Assembly (NCBI RefSeq): GCF_019112545.1
Contig: NW_025064893.1
Coordinates: 1 to 64,000, forward strand
Direction of reading: 5' to 3'
DNA from: Guyanagaster necrorhizus
Taxonomy: Eukaryota > Basidiomycota > Agaricomycetes > Agaricales > Physalacriaceae
Length of the DNA stretch: 64,000 nucleotides
Shown: positions 34,555-45,141 of the stretch, piece after piece
Layout of the letters: each line of letters starts with the position of its first letter
How positions within the stretch are numbered: the stretch's first letter is position 1
Notes under the pieces: generated by a model
Told to the model about the DNA's origin: nothing
The model's input: only the letters and a program-made list of their open reading frames with translations
Database searches by the model: none
Made by a program: the position numbers and the translations under genes

Positions 34555-36278
34555 TGAAGAGATAGGGTGTATGTGTGAGGTAGAAACTGATACAGCAGAG
34601 TGCTATTCACTGATCACATCTACACTAACACACACACAATACTCTTACTTTGTTGGAGAATCATAATGCAATAAGAGTAGTAAATAGCAAGTATAATTGC
34701 ATTTTCAATAATCCACTGTATGCAAATAGCAATAGTGCATGTATAACAGTTCTATATTTCTCTAAGTCTCAAAGCTTTTCATTTAAAAACAGAAGGAGGC
34801 AATAAATGCTGCTGAACCTCAAGGCAAAGATACTGTTGCTCAATACAATACTTTGAAGCACTCTCACAAAGCTCTCAAAAAGTCTCAAGTGCTACTCAGA
34901 TCAACTCAAAATCTCTAACACACACTATACATGACTCAAAGCTTTGCACTCTAAGCAGAAACATTTCACAAATATGTCTATAAGTATCAGAGGGTTCAAA
35001 TCTCTGCACACAAGTCTTCAAACCAGTCATAGACCCACAGGATTTGAATCTATGTGATCTAAAGATACAAAAACACAGTAAAACCCCATCTACAGATCCA
35101 AAGAGTTTGAATCTCTGCCAACCTGCAGAAATAACCAAAAAGTGAGCACTAATCAAGCCAAAGGGTTCAAATCTTTGTTATCTGTAATGCTTCACATCAC
35201 AAATATCTCAAAAACTCAAAAGAGTGTCTTTCAGACACTGCTCTCTTATTCTGAGGCTAGAACACAATTCAAAATCTCTTATTAAATCAATTTGAGTCTC
35301 ACAGAAGCTTCAATGCTTTGCACAGTTCTCAGATTTCTCTTAATGATATCAATAAGTGGTCTATTCTCTCATCTGAAGTTACAAACTCTAACCCAGAGCT
35401 AAAGCACAAGATCTTCATGCTTAATACACTACAACTGTGGGGAGTCAGAAACTTGTCTACTACTGTTACAATGTGGTATTTAAATAGGCTACTACTATAC
35501 TTCGTAAGAGACACCTAATATAGTAGTTGCAATGCACAGAACTCTGTTTCAGAGTCTCTTATGAGTCATTCTCATGCATGTCACTATCTGACATGCATAT
35601 TTTATTTCAGATTGGGACTGCACTCTCTGTTTCTATACAATCTGATATCAGTTAGCTCTATTAGTGGATGTAGCCACAGATCTCCTCATTTTCTTATCTT
35701 TTTAGAATTATTCTACTATTCTTAGGACATGATTCAGGCCTCTGGAATTATTTCTCATATTCAGAGTCAGCCACAATTGTTATATTCTCTAGCTGAGTGT
35801 CTGGATATTCTGTATTATTCACAATATGTGTCACTTCTGGCCTAGAGCACATCCATTAATCCATCTTATAGTTATGTGTCATACATCAGTACTACAAAAA
35901 ACCTTGTACAAGATCACTCATAGAGTTCCTTGCAAAGGTCATATGTAGAGTCTCTCATGCATAAGGTCATATTCAAAGTCCTGCACAAAGTCATATTCAT
36001 AGTTCCATGTGATTTCTATTCTCAGTGTGTAAGCTCTATGATATTATCAGTGCATTCAGTGTTAAGTACTGAGACTTTCTGCACAGTGTGACTCTTTGGT
36101 ATCATCCTGAAGCTAGATCATATACTCCACCAATTGTCACTCAAGCCCATCATGGTTAGCCTTTTTTTTATTGTGCTCTAGCTCTATTTTGCTTTATATG
36201 CATAGTAGTACTTTTATACTTTACATATAGTACTGTATTTTGCAAAATTACATGTATGGATATATTCAGAGCATATCA
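34555..36278 (+). repeat. 1.7 kb noncoding repeat, copy 1
   Basis: Begins TGAAGAGATAGG, ends CATATCA and is flanked by GCAT (34551-34554 and 36279-36282). It matches copies 2 (47040-49190, minus) and 3 (55578-57331, plus) along its length. No frame exceeds about 86 codons. TG..CA ends and a short flanking repeat fit a long LTR, but no element with two such LTRs is visible. It contains four GGTTCAAATC-type motifs in both orientations (34993, 35040, 35104, 35163). Confidence 0.7.
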
Positions 36279-36461
36279 GCATAACTATAGTGTCATTGTG
36301 GCATCCTCATCTGTGGTTCTGCATGGTTAATGCAAGATTCCTTCATAGCCAAGGTTGAGCTGTGGTTAAGGTTCATCAGACTTTTATAAGTATCAGCTTA
36401 CTAAGCATCATTAGATTACAAATAGAGGTTAGAGATTATGATTAGAAATAAAATTGTGATA

Positions 36462-37270
36462 TTACCCCCTCCTTAAGGCAATCATTCTTGATTGCTTAGA
36501 GTAGCTCCAGGAACAAGGCACAAGCCTCATCTTGCTCATCAATCTCTATGGAAGTGTCATTCATCCTGTTTAAGAAATACTCTACTCAGTAAAGGTTTCT
36601 ATCTTGATTTCATCAATATCCTTCTATATATACAACTTTTTAGCTTCAAACAGCTGTAATTTGAGTTCAAAAGAAAGCTTCCAGATTTGGACAAAGTCTG
36701 TTTTATCAAATATCAGTCATCCCAACTGAGTGAAGTTGACCACTGTGAGCAAGTTCTATGCTGTGTAGTACTTCACAATGAGTTTTTTATCATGTGGAAG
36801 ATCCTTCTCAGCATATCAGCAGTTTTCTTCATTGCTGTATCTCTGGAAATAAACTGAAAACCACTGTTTTTAGTAGCAGATTTTATCATCAAGAATTGCA
36901 TTGATCTCATATTCATTCTCATTATTAATGACCACTGGTTTAGGTGATGGCAGTGCCTGCTGATTAGAAAACTCAGCTGGTCAAAACAGCTTGAGTAGAC
37001 TTTTGTTGAAGACTGGATAGATTTTTCAGGTCTTTGAATAGACAGTTTATATGCTCCATTGCCTACTTTTTTCATGATCTTGAAGGGGCTTTCAAACTTG
37101 TCATCTAGTTTCTTCATTGCTCTGTCTGTCTTCAAGTTCTTCATGTCTGCATAACTAAGTTGCCTGGCTGGTACTCCTTCACTGGTGACTTCTTTTTATT
37201 GTACTACTTCTTCATTGCCTCTACTGCCTTTTTTAATGTTTGTTCTGCTTCATTGTGAATTTTCTTCATC
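36462..37270 (-). pseudogene. Element D pol relic, 3' part
   Basis: Starts beside the polypurine tract and contains a 123-codon frame (37144-36773) with KLDDKFESPFKIMKKVGNGA, which aligns with the post-integrase region of E ('LADKWTGPFRILAKVGESAY'). It is a more distant Ty3 lineage than B, C and E. It is cut at 37270 by element E; the frame resumes at 45733. Confidence 0.65.
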
Positions 37271-37808
37271 TGTTAGACTCAAACCCCATGTGACTATCAA
37301 CACGTGATGATAAACCGATTGAACCTCGCCTTCGGGTTAAACAATCAGAGTTCACCGAATGTCAATGTTTGTCGGTGTGGGACAAGGCTTTCGCAAGTAG
37401 TTAGAGCTCGAGAGTAGTTTGGTGAAGATAAACTTTAGTTCGAGACTGGGGTGTTACAGCAAGAACTAAGCTACTTAAATACTGTTCTAGCTGTCATGCT
37501 ATAAATAACTGTTCACAAAAGATATTGTCTGCTGTAGAGCTGTTTCCCCCACCGTTGCCAGGCTCTCCACAAAAGGCTGTTGTCTTGCTGCGGGGCTGTG
37601 GTCGTGCACTGCAATGAGGATGAAAAGGGCATTGTCTCTCCCTTCACAGCTCACGGCAGTGCGACAGGAGAATGACCGTCTTGGGTTGCTGAGCTAAGTG
37701 TTCCCACGGTCATAAGCGCTGGTCTAAGTGCCCTGACTAAGCAAAGATAAGGGTCTCTTCCGAGGAAAAGGGAAAGAAAATAGAAGAAAAAGAGGAAAAA
37801 TCGTAACA
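37271..37808 (-). repeat. Element E 3' LTR
   Basis: 538 bp. On the minus strand it begins TGTTACGATTTTTCC and ends GTCTAACA. It is the complete reference for the family, and solo LTR 13472-13998 aligns to it. Confidence 0.93.
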
Positions 37809-37825
37809 TTACCCCCTCGTTAAGA
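37809..37825 (-). promoter_or_regulatory. Element E polypurine tract
   Basis: On the minus strand CTTAACGAGGGGGTAA directly abuts the 3' LTR. A purine run here primes plus-strand DNA synthesis in LTR elements. The same position in C reads AAGGAGGGGGTAA. Confidence 0.75.
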
Positions 37826-37840
37826 CCATCGTCCCGATGG

Positions 37841-40800
37841 TTAATTTAGGGTACACCCCCTCTCTCGGCAGGAGGTGGTAGATCTGCTGGACTCATCCGT
37901 TGGCAGAATCTTGAACTGTGAGGGTGTTGGAACCTTTGAGGGTTCCATTATGTTGTGACTTTTGATCCATCGCAGGCTGTCTGTGGATCCATCGTGTCCT
38001 CCAGAGACATTGCTTTTTGCTGTATGTTCCATAGGTGGTTGTAATCGTCCCTTGTGATGTACTGTGTTGATTCTGTGTTCGTAGTCGAGGATTGCTTGGT
38101 TCGCATTCATATGTTTTTCGTTGACCCACTGGTTTGATTCTGGTCCGTATCCCTTCCAACTGACCAAGTAGTCAACCGTGGTTGTCATTCCACCACCCCG
38201 TGCTTTGACTCGGCGTGTTTTATGGTTTAGGACTTCATCGATTTCATAGTGTTCTTCGTCGTCAATGAGGTCCGGTGGTGGTGGTGGTGGTCGTTCTTGG
38301 TTTGGAAAGGCTGGTGCAACATATGGGGTCAACAACGTTTCATTGAAGACATTGTGAACTTTCCAAGTTGCTGGCAACAGCAGCTTGTATGCGGATTCCC
38401 CGACTTTGGCAAGGATTCTGAATGGGCCTGTCCATTTGTCTGCCAATTTTTGTTTTGGTCGTGGCAGGTGTAGGTTTCTTGTATCCAACCAGACTTTGTT
38501 GTTGATGGAATAACTCCGTGCAGTGCTTTTGTGTTTGTCGTACTGCCTTTTCATTGTTAAAGCAGCTTTGTCGAGGGCTATCTTTGTTTCTTCATGGATT
38601 TTTGCCATTGTCGTTGCAAAGTCCGTTGAAGCTGGTGTTGTCATATGGGCCCATCCAGGTTGCGCAACTGGTGGGTGCCTCCCGTAGTTTACAAAGAATG
38701 GAGTTTTGCCTGTTGCAGAATGAATTCTGTTGTTGTGTTGGAATGCTGCGAGTGCGAGCCATTCTATCCAATCATCTTGCTGATAGTTGACAAACAGCCA
38801 TAGGTATTTTTCAATTTCTTGGTTGGCCCGTTCTGTTTGGCCGTCCGTCTGAGGGTGATATGCCGTTGAAGCATTCCTTTTGATGTTAAGGAGATGATAC
38901 AAGTCATCCAGAAATTTGGATACGAATTGTGGTCCCCTGTCGGAGATCACTACTTGTGGCATTCCATACTTCGCATATACTTCGTCTCGTAGGATTTTTG
39001 CCCATCCTTCGGATGTCAATTCGGTCGCACAGGCAATCAGAATGATTGCCTTTGAGAAGCGATCGACTATGACGATAATTGCATCATAGCCGTCACTTTC
39101 AGGAAGTCCGGTTATCATGTCTACTGAGATGTGGGTCCATGGTGATGAAGGGACCTGGTTTGGATGTAGTGGTGCGGCTTTAGGTTGTGTTGACGTTTTG
39201 CCTCATTGGCAAATTTCACAAGCTTTGACATATCGGGTGATATCATGATCCATTTTGGGCCACCAGTATTCCCTTAATACTAGTTCTTTAGTCTTTGCGA
39301 TTCCTGGGTGTCCCGCTGTCACGTGATCATGGCATGTGGCAATGATATCACCACGAAGCTTCTCATCCCTGGGGATGTAGATTTGTCCATCATAACGGAT
39401 CAGACCCTCTTCCCTTTTTAGCCCACGCTCATGATTAAGCGAGGGGGCGATCTGTTGATCCCACTTGTGTGGGTTGCGGGTGGTGCTCTTGATGCGTTCG
39501 TGCATCTCTTCCTCTGTGGGCATGATCATTGCCCTAAAGTGTTCTGGTCGTAGTAAAGTGACTTCTTTGTTGTCATCTCCTCCCTGGTCATGGTCCGCTC
39601 TGCGGCTGAGGAAATCAGCCTTCTTGTTTGTTATGCCAGCTTTGTGGTGGAGCATGTATTCATACTGTGATAGTTCTGTCACCCACCGGGCTTGTCTGCG
39701 ATTAAGCTTTTGGGGTTGTCGGAAATATCGGAGATTTTGATGATCTGTCCAGATTTCGAAAGTCTGGACCGCTCCCATGAGATAGTGCCGCCAATCGGCA
39801 AGAGCTAGCATTATAGCTAGTAGTTCCTTGTCGTAGATTTCATAATTGCATTCTGTTACTGTCAGTGCCTTTGACATGAATGCGACTGGTTGCCATTTGT
39901 TTTCTTGTTCCTGAGATAGTACAGCGCCGATCACGCCTTCACTGGCGTCGGCTTCTACCCAGAACTTCCTGTCTTGGCTTGGTATGGCCAAAATGATGTC
40001 CTCTGCCAGTCGGTGTTTAAGGTTATTAAACGCCGTCTGCTGGGGAATTCCCCAGGTCCATGAGGAGTTTCCGGTTAATTGTGTCATGGGTCGGACTATT
40101 TTGCTATAGTCGCAGATGAATCTTCGATAGAAGTTTGTGAAGCCAAGGAACGATTGTAATTCCTTCTTTTTTGTTGGTTCTGGCCATTCGGTGACCCCGG
40201 CTACTTTGATAGGGTCCATTCGAATGCTTCCTTCGCTGATAATGACCCCGAGATATTCTGTCTCCAATACCTCGAATTTGCATTTTTCAGCTTTGAGGAA
40301 AAGTCGATGTTTCCTCATTAAAGATAGTACTTGGCGAACCAACCGTCTGTGCTCTTCCTTGGTTTTGGACATGATGAGTATGTCATCCAAGTAAATTGTG
40401 ACGTTTCCAGTGGCAATGAGATCTTTAAAGATATCATTCATCATCCATTGGAATGTCGCCGGCGAGTTTGTCAGTCCAAAGAACATAACTGTTGGTTCGA
40501 ACAAACCACGGTTGGTTCAAAAAGCGGCCTTCCATTCATCGCCTTCTTTGATGCAGATGTTGTTGTACCCCCACTGGACGTCTAATTTTGTGTAGTATTT
40601 CGCTCCTCGGAGTTTGTCCATTAACTCCGAGATTAAAGGAAGTGGGTAACGGTTTTTAATCGTCATCTCATTGAGCTTCCGATAATCTTGGACGGGCCGC
40701 AGTTTCCCATCCTTCTTCTTGACGAAGAAGAATGGTGACGCCATTGGTGACTTTGATGGTCGGATTCGTCCACTAGATAAGTTTTCTTCAAGGAACTTAT

Positions 40801-41968
40801 CTAGTTCTTGTTGTTCGTTACTGCTGAGTGGGTAACATTTGCAGTCCAGGTTGGCATTGGTGTTAGGAATTAATTCGATTGCATGGTCCCAGGGTTTGGT
40901 GTCGGGTAATTCGTCGAAATTTTCTTTGTCGAATAAATCCCAATAGTCCCGTGCCCATTCGGGTACCATTTCGTCAAATGTCTTCCCTCCTTTTTCAGCG
41001 TTGGCTTTTGCTGCTAGGTCATTAGCATGATGCACGGCTCGAATGTTAATGGCCCTTTGTAGGTCGACGGCGAGAATAGTGTCACCGTCGTCCATTTCTT
41101 TATCCCATCGGTCTTCGGGATCCTCATCCGGTAGTTCGAATGGAATTTTCCGACACCGGCATCGAGCGAAGATGATCCGCCCGGTTTTCCAGTTAATCAG
41201 TGGATTATGTCTGATTAACCAATCATGACCGAGGAATATTTCCCTGGTCTCTAGATCTGTTACCGCTAAATCGATTCGCTCTGAGTGATCACCGATGGTG
41301 AGCCTAAGCTCCACATATTCGGTGATCGACCCTGCTTGGTTCTTTGTCTCATCTGCGTTATAGACGGGAATTGGGGCTGCTGTTGCCCGTGTAGGTAATT
41401 GGTGCTTGGTGACGAAAGCTCGATTGATAGAACTCCCCGTACAGCCACTGTCGATCAGGGCAATGGCTGTATGGGTAGATCGGGATGTCAAGGTCTCGAT
41501 CTGTGTGCTGGTTACTAAGTCCTGTCCTGAGGACTTAGTTCGTCGAATGAACTTTTGTGGTCCACGTAATTCATCAAGCCATTCAAGGGCTTGGCACCTT
41601 TCTACCTTTCTCATCCCCGTGATCATTTCATCGATCACTTCCTCGACACGGGTCTTGTGTATCCAATTCTTGAGTATGGCCTTAGCTGCCATTTCGTCCT
41701 TTGCATTTTTAATTGCCCGCCAAGTCCATTTGGTGTCGAACAGCTTGAGCCATGCTGTGGGGTTCTCTACCCCTGTTCGGCCCGAAGGCAATTGAGTCTG
41801 TTGTATTTTTTTAGTTTGATGAATGGAAGATAAAGACGTACCTTCGGGGCTCGCTGCCCCTCTTCGGCCCTTCATCGGCGCTTGAGTTTTGGAAGTCGAT
41901 TCCTTAGGCGATTCTGGTTTCTGAGTAATCTGGTTGGGTATATTCGAATGCATGCATAATTTAGACAT
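37841..41968 (-). CDS. pol: Element E Pol polyprotein (PR-RT-RH-IN-chromodomain), two TGA breaks
   Basis: The first ATG is at 41968, but the frame is open further upstream, across the gag end, in the -1 frame relative to Gag. This suggests -1 frameshifting. Protease: LIDSGCTGSSINRAF near residue 170, with 'FLGHDWLIRHNPLINWKTGR'. RT: 'PFFFVKKKDGKLRPVQDYRK' and YLDD at 40393-40382. RNase H: FWVEADASEGVIGAVLSQ, 'YDKELLAI' and 'WTDHQNLRYF'. Integrase zinc finger: H...H...C..C around 39330-39205. Integrase core: D in 'YDAIIVIVDRFSK', ISDRGPQF, and E in 'TERANQEIEKYL'. Chromodomain at about 38240-38070 (TVDYLVSWKGYGPESNQWVN). TGA codons at 40519-40517 and 39205-39203 replace arginine: element C has AGA at both places. 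After the chromodomain there is a tail of about 70 residues. Confidence 0.93.
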
Positions 41969-42057
41969 AGGGGTAGGAACTACAGAGGGAGAAATGTCAG
42001 TCTGCCCTGCAGGCTGTGACCTGTTACTCTTGTTCTTGGCCGAGACAGTTGAATCGC

Positions 42058-44973
42058 CTACTGCTCGGCCCCGTCTTTTACTTCCTCGGGCTTCTCGTTG
42101 GACCTGAGGTCCTCATCTTCTTTCATCAAGTCGGCAATCTGCACCCTAATGTCCTCCCGTGTGCGCTTGTTCTTCTTCTCTGGGCAGTCCCATGCCATGT
42201 GGCCTGGCTTGCCACAATTGAAACACTTCCCTTCCTTCTTGAGGCGATCGACGTCAATCTGCTTACCCTTTCCGGTACTTGGACCCTTACCGGTTTGCTT
42301 CCCGTCGTTCTGGGAAGTTGGGGTTGAGCTGCCGGGCCTGGCAGATGTGGTCGTGCGGAAGGGGGAGGGTTTCGGGCTCTGTCCTTGGTACCTGTGTTGT
42401 CCTCCCAGGTTCGTGGCTTCCGCCTTCTGTCATTGTCGCTCCTGCCACATTAGGGTGATTCGTGACTTCCATTCGTCATAGCCAATTGGCACGCTATGTC
42501 CGAGATCTGAGATGGTCTTCAGGTAGTGGGGTGGCACTCCCAGCTTCATATACTCGACCATTCGCCCGGAATTGGCGACATCTTCTCAGATTCCAGCCAA
42601 CTTCCCAAGCCGCTCCAGCTCATCGAAGTAGTCAGGCACGGTTTTGTCGCCCATCTTGTACTCCTTCATCCTTGCCTTGTGCACTTCTCGGACAGCGGAA
42701 TCTGTGAACTTGTCGCGGATCATCTGTTTTAGTACCGGCCATGAGGAGAGTCGGTGATGTTGCCGCATGGTTGACCAGAAGGTGGGAGCTGTTAATACCC
42801 ACCATACTTTGGCCTTGTCCTCGAAGTACGTTGTAGTGTAGTTAACCTTGTACACATCAAAGAGGAAATAGGAGGCGAAGACCTGAAAGTATTGGTCACA
42901 ATCTAAGAGGAAGCGGTCAATGTCATCCGAGGCCCCCTTGAAGGGGAGGGGATCCCGCCCATATGTTGGTTTGACGTTTAATACATGCGCCTTTGCATCC
43001 AAAAGTGCCATCAGATTTGGGGGTTCCCCGCCAGGGGGGCCGACCCAGTCCGTTGGGGGTCCTGGAAAGGAATGTAGGGACCCGTCATCGGCTACGGGGC
43101 TTCTTGGCGTCGGGGGCCCTCCCTTTCGGACAATTCGGCCGTCTTTGATTGTCCACCCCTGTGCGGTGGCTTCTGGGTCGTCCTTCTTTTCATCGGTGGG
43201 GATCGGTCCACTTCCTTCGGCTTCGTTGGGTGGCGGTTGCCCTGCAAGCAGCCGGCTTCCTGTGCCGGTCCAGGGGTTTGGATGATAGATTCTCGGCGGT
43301 CCATAGGACCGAGCCAGCCGAGATGCCGTACTGCGGACAGCAGATGTGGTGTCCGAGTACCTTGATGTCGCTGTTCGGATTGACAATGCCATATGTGTCA
43401 TTTTGGACGGTATGACACTCGGCGTCCATGGCATTGGTGGTTGTCATTTTCCGAACCTTGATCGGTATGGTGGCATTGCCATCATCTGATAATGTAAGAA
43501 TCGTTGATTGAAATTAAAAATAGCCCGCTCTGTTGTGGCATACTGTAGAATCTCCTCCTTCTCAACCGGATCTGCGGCTGTGTATCTCCTCCCCAGGGAT
43601 GACCGTAACCAGAGGTCGTCCCGCCATAATTCGGCTACCTGCTCCTGGTATAGCCGAATAAACTCCTCTTCCCATGCCTCTCATTCTCATCGTTTTTTCT
43701 CCTGTTCTTGGTGTGTTGCGATGTCGACGATGCTTCCCCATTCAAGGATGGGGTCCACGACTTGGCCCCCTTGGTCCTCCTCCTCGGCCTCGTCGTCCCC
43801 ATCGGCCCCCTTGTCAGTGGTCCCCTCGAGGAGGGAACTGCCTTGCTGGCTGAAGGTTTCCAGGGTGGGTAGGCTGGGGCTGAGTGCTGGACTCAGCATC
43901 CTCGGGTCCGGGTCGAGGAGTAGGCTCCCTGTCGGGCTGCTCCTCTTCGCCTTCTGCTGGCGGCGCCACTGCTCGGCGATATCGGCAGAAGTTCCTGTAG
44001 AAGCAGGGGCGAAGGAAGAGGGCAGCAATTGGCCCGTCGAGAACCTTTCTGAGGTCCCCGGTGGGGTCAATATGGTCGTCGTCTCCCCCAATTGATCTGA
44101 GGTCTGATGATATCTGATTTCCCCTGATGGGGATATCGTCAGTTTTGGCGATGGTGTCTGTCCCGTATGAAAGCGGGCGGTCGTCGTCGAGGAGTGTCTG
44201 CTCTCTATAGTAGTAGTCGTCGGCCTCGACGACTCCAGTGGTTGTCCTTGTTTGGGAATCGGGGATATGGGGGAGAGAGGCTGGCTCCCGGAACGGAAAG
44301 TCGGGAGCATCGAGGAAGTCAGCAAGGGCCTGTGGGGTTGGCCGTATTGCGTTTGGTACCACTGGACTACTCCTTGGTACGTGCTGGGCTCCTCCTCGCT
44401 CCTGCTCCATTCTGCTGGCAGCTCTTGACGCTGCTTGCCAGTATCGGACCTCATCCCTGTTGGTGTCGTCGAAGAAAGGGTCGGGACTACTGACCCTTGT
44501 TCCTCTGTGACTGTCTCTTGTTGATGAGGCATGTCGGGGTTCTCGCTCGTCGATTCTTCTGTAGCCTGGAGCCATCCGAATGGCATCCAGGGAGTCTCTA
44601 GCCCGGCGCCCAATTCCAGATTGGGTGACAGTTGTTCTTGATGCAGTGACGCTGCGCTCGGAGGAGGGGATGGGGGTGTTAGATCGGGATCGTCGAAACC
44701 CTGTAGCCCAAGGGTTTCCAGGGTCTTGGACGATTGCTGACGGGGGTCTTGGGGGATATTCGTGCCGCTGTTGCTCCTCCTCTTCCCTAGAACGCCTTTC
44801 AGTCGAGCGCCCAGGCTCGTCTTCTGTTTCTTCGGGGTGTCGGACGGAGTTTCGGACAGAGGGAGGGATGTCGTGGAGGGGGAGGTCTGGCGTGACATTT
44901 CGGAGGATGGTACGGATGCATTGGAATTCTTGATAATGTCGGATGGCCCAAGTGGTAATGGATTGGCGTCCAT
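42058..44973 (-). CDS. gag: Element E extended Gag (972 codons, five TGA breaks)
   Basis: One frame runs from ATG 44973 to TAG 42058. The first 509 codons are a disordered, S/T/P/Q-rich extension: LGARLKGVLGKRR near residue 55, 'TSADIAEQWRRQQKAKR', then an acidic stretch. Next comes a helical segment 'IRLYQEQVAELWRDDLW', then the classical Gag, for which ATG 43434 is another possible start. The capsid-like core DRFLLDCDQYFQV...WWVLTAP...YKMGDKTVPDYFDELERL lies at 42960-42590. The zinc knuckle CFNCGKPGHMAWDC is near 42220. TGA codons occur at 43689, 43683, 43446, 42588 and 42432 (first base). At 42588 and 42432 copy C has arginine (AGG). Only TGA breaks this frame, so the ancestor was probably one long protein. 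An alternative is two genes, with Gag starting at 43434. Confidence 0.72.
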
Positions 44974-45085
44974 GGCACAGCTGTATGATCACCAATAAAC
45001 CAATCAGTGTTCCGATGATAGAAGCAAGGAGTTCAAAGAACTCGTGTGTAAAGTTTGGATCGGACGGATTTAGAGCAGGGGGCAT
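43814..45085 (-). CDS. Element E ORF1: N-terminal membrane segment, overlaps Gag
   Basis: 423 codons, ATG 45085, the first ATG after the 5' LTR. Residues 17-36 (FELLASIIGTLIGLLVIIQL) form one membrane segment with a short acidic N-terminus. The next residues, HGRQSITTWAIRHYQEFQ, are conserved in C and G. The remainder is charged and disordered (R/E/S/P-rich), with 'FREPASLP' conserved in C and YYYREQTLL. It overlaps the extended Gag frame from 44973 to 43814 (about 1160 nt) with Gag in the +1 frame. No stop interrupts it. No known family is recognised. It may be a membrane protein, or a leader that gives a membrane-anchored Gag after a +1 shift. GC-rich sequence favours chance overlap, so the C-terminal half is less certain than the N-terminus. 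Confidence 0.6.
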   Translation of the reverse strand: MPPALNPSDPNFTHEFFELLASIIGTLIGLLVIIQLCHGRQSITTWAIRHYQEFQCIRTILRNVTPDLPLHDIPPSVRNSVRHPEETEDEPGRSTERRSREEEEQQRHEYPPRPPSAIVQDPGNPWATGFRRSRSNTPIPSSERSVTASRTTVTQSGIGRRARDSLDAIRMAPGYRRIDEREPRHASSTRDSHRGTRVSSPDPFFDDTNRDEVRYWQAASRAASRMEQERGGAQHVPRSSPVVPNAIRPTPQALADFLDAPDFPFREPASLPHIPDSQTRTTTGVVEADDYYYREQTLLDDDRPLSYGTDTIAKTDDIPIRGNQISSDLRSIGGDDDHIDPTGDLRKVLDGPIAALFLRPCFYRNFCRYRRAVAPPAEGEEEQPDREPTPRPGPEDAESSTQPQPTHPGNLQPARQFPPRGDH

Positions 45086-45141
45086 TCAGTTTCTCAGCAC
45101 AAATAGGCTTGAGAAAAGGAAGCAAGAAGTCTCGAACTAAT

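Larger units (their letters stand above)
33590..36461 (-). repeat. Old LTR (3' LTR of element D), twice interrupted
   Basis: Starts TGTTAGATC and ends TTGTGATA immediately before the polypurine tract of element D (TTACCCCCTCCTTAAGG on plus). The inner part 'taaactttagcttgagac' matches the other LTRs of the family. It is split by solo LTR 33849-34310 and by 1.7 kb repeat copy 1 (34555-36278), leaving about 677 bp of its own sequence. Confidence 0.6.

Noticed and set aside
34985..35180. tRNA or tRNA-derived SINE genes from the B-box-like motifs
   Set aside because: No A box or cloverleaf could be drawn; motifs alternate in strand. Kept only as a finding.
37841..43689. TGA as a recoded sense codon in element E
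   Set aside because: TAG and TAA still end frames normally, and copy C has AGA or AGG where E has TGA at four sites, so decay is simpler.
43814..45085. ORF1 as a retroviral-type envelope protein
   Set aside because: It lies upstream of gag, has no signal peptide with cleavage site, no fusion peptide and no second membrane anchor.
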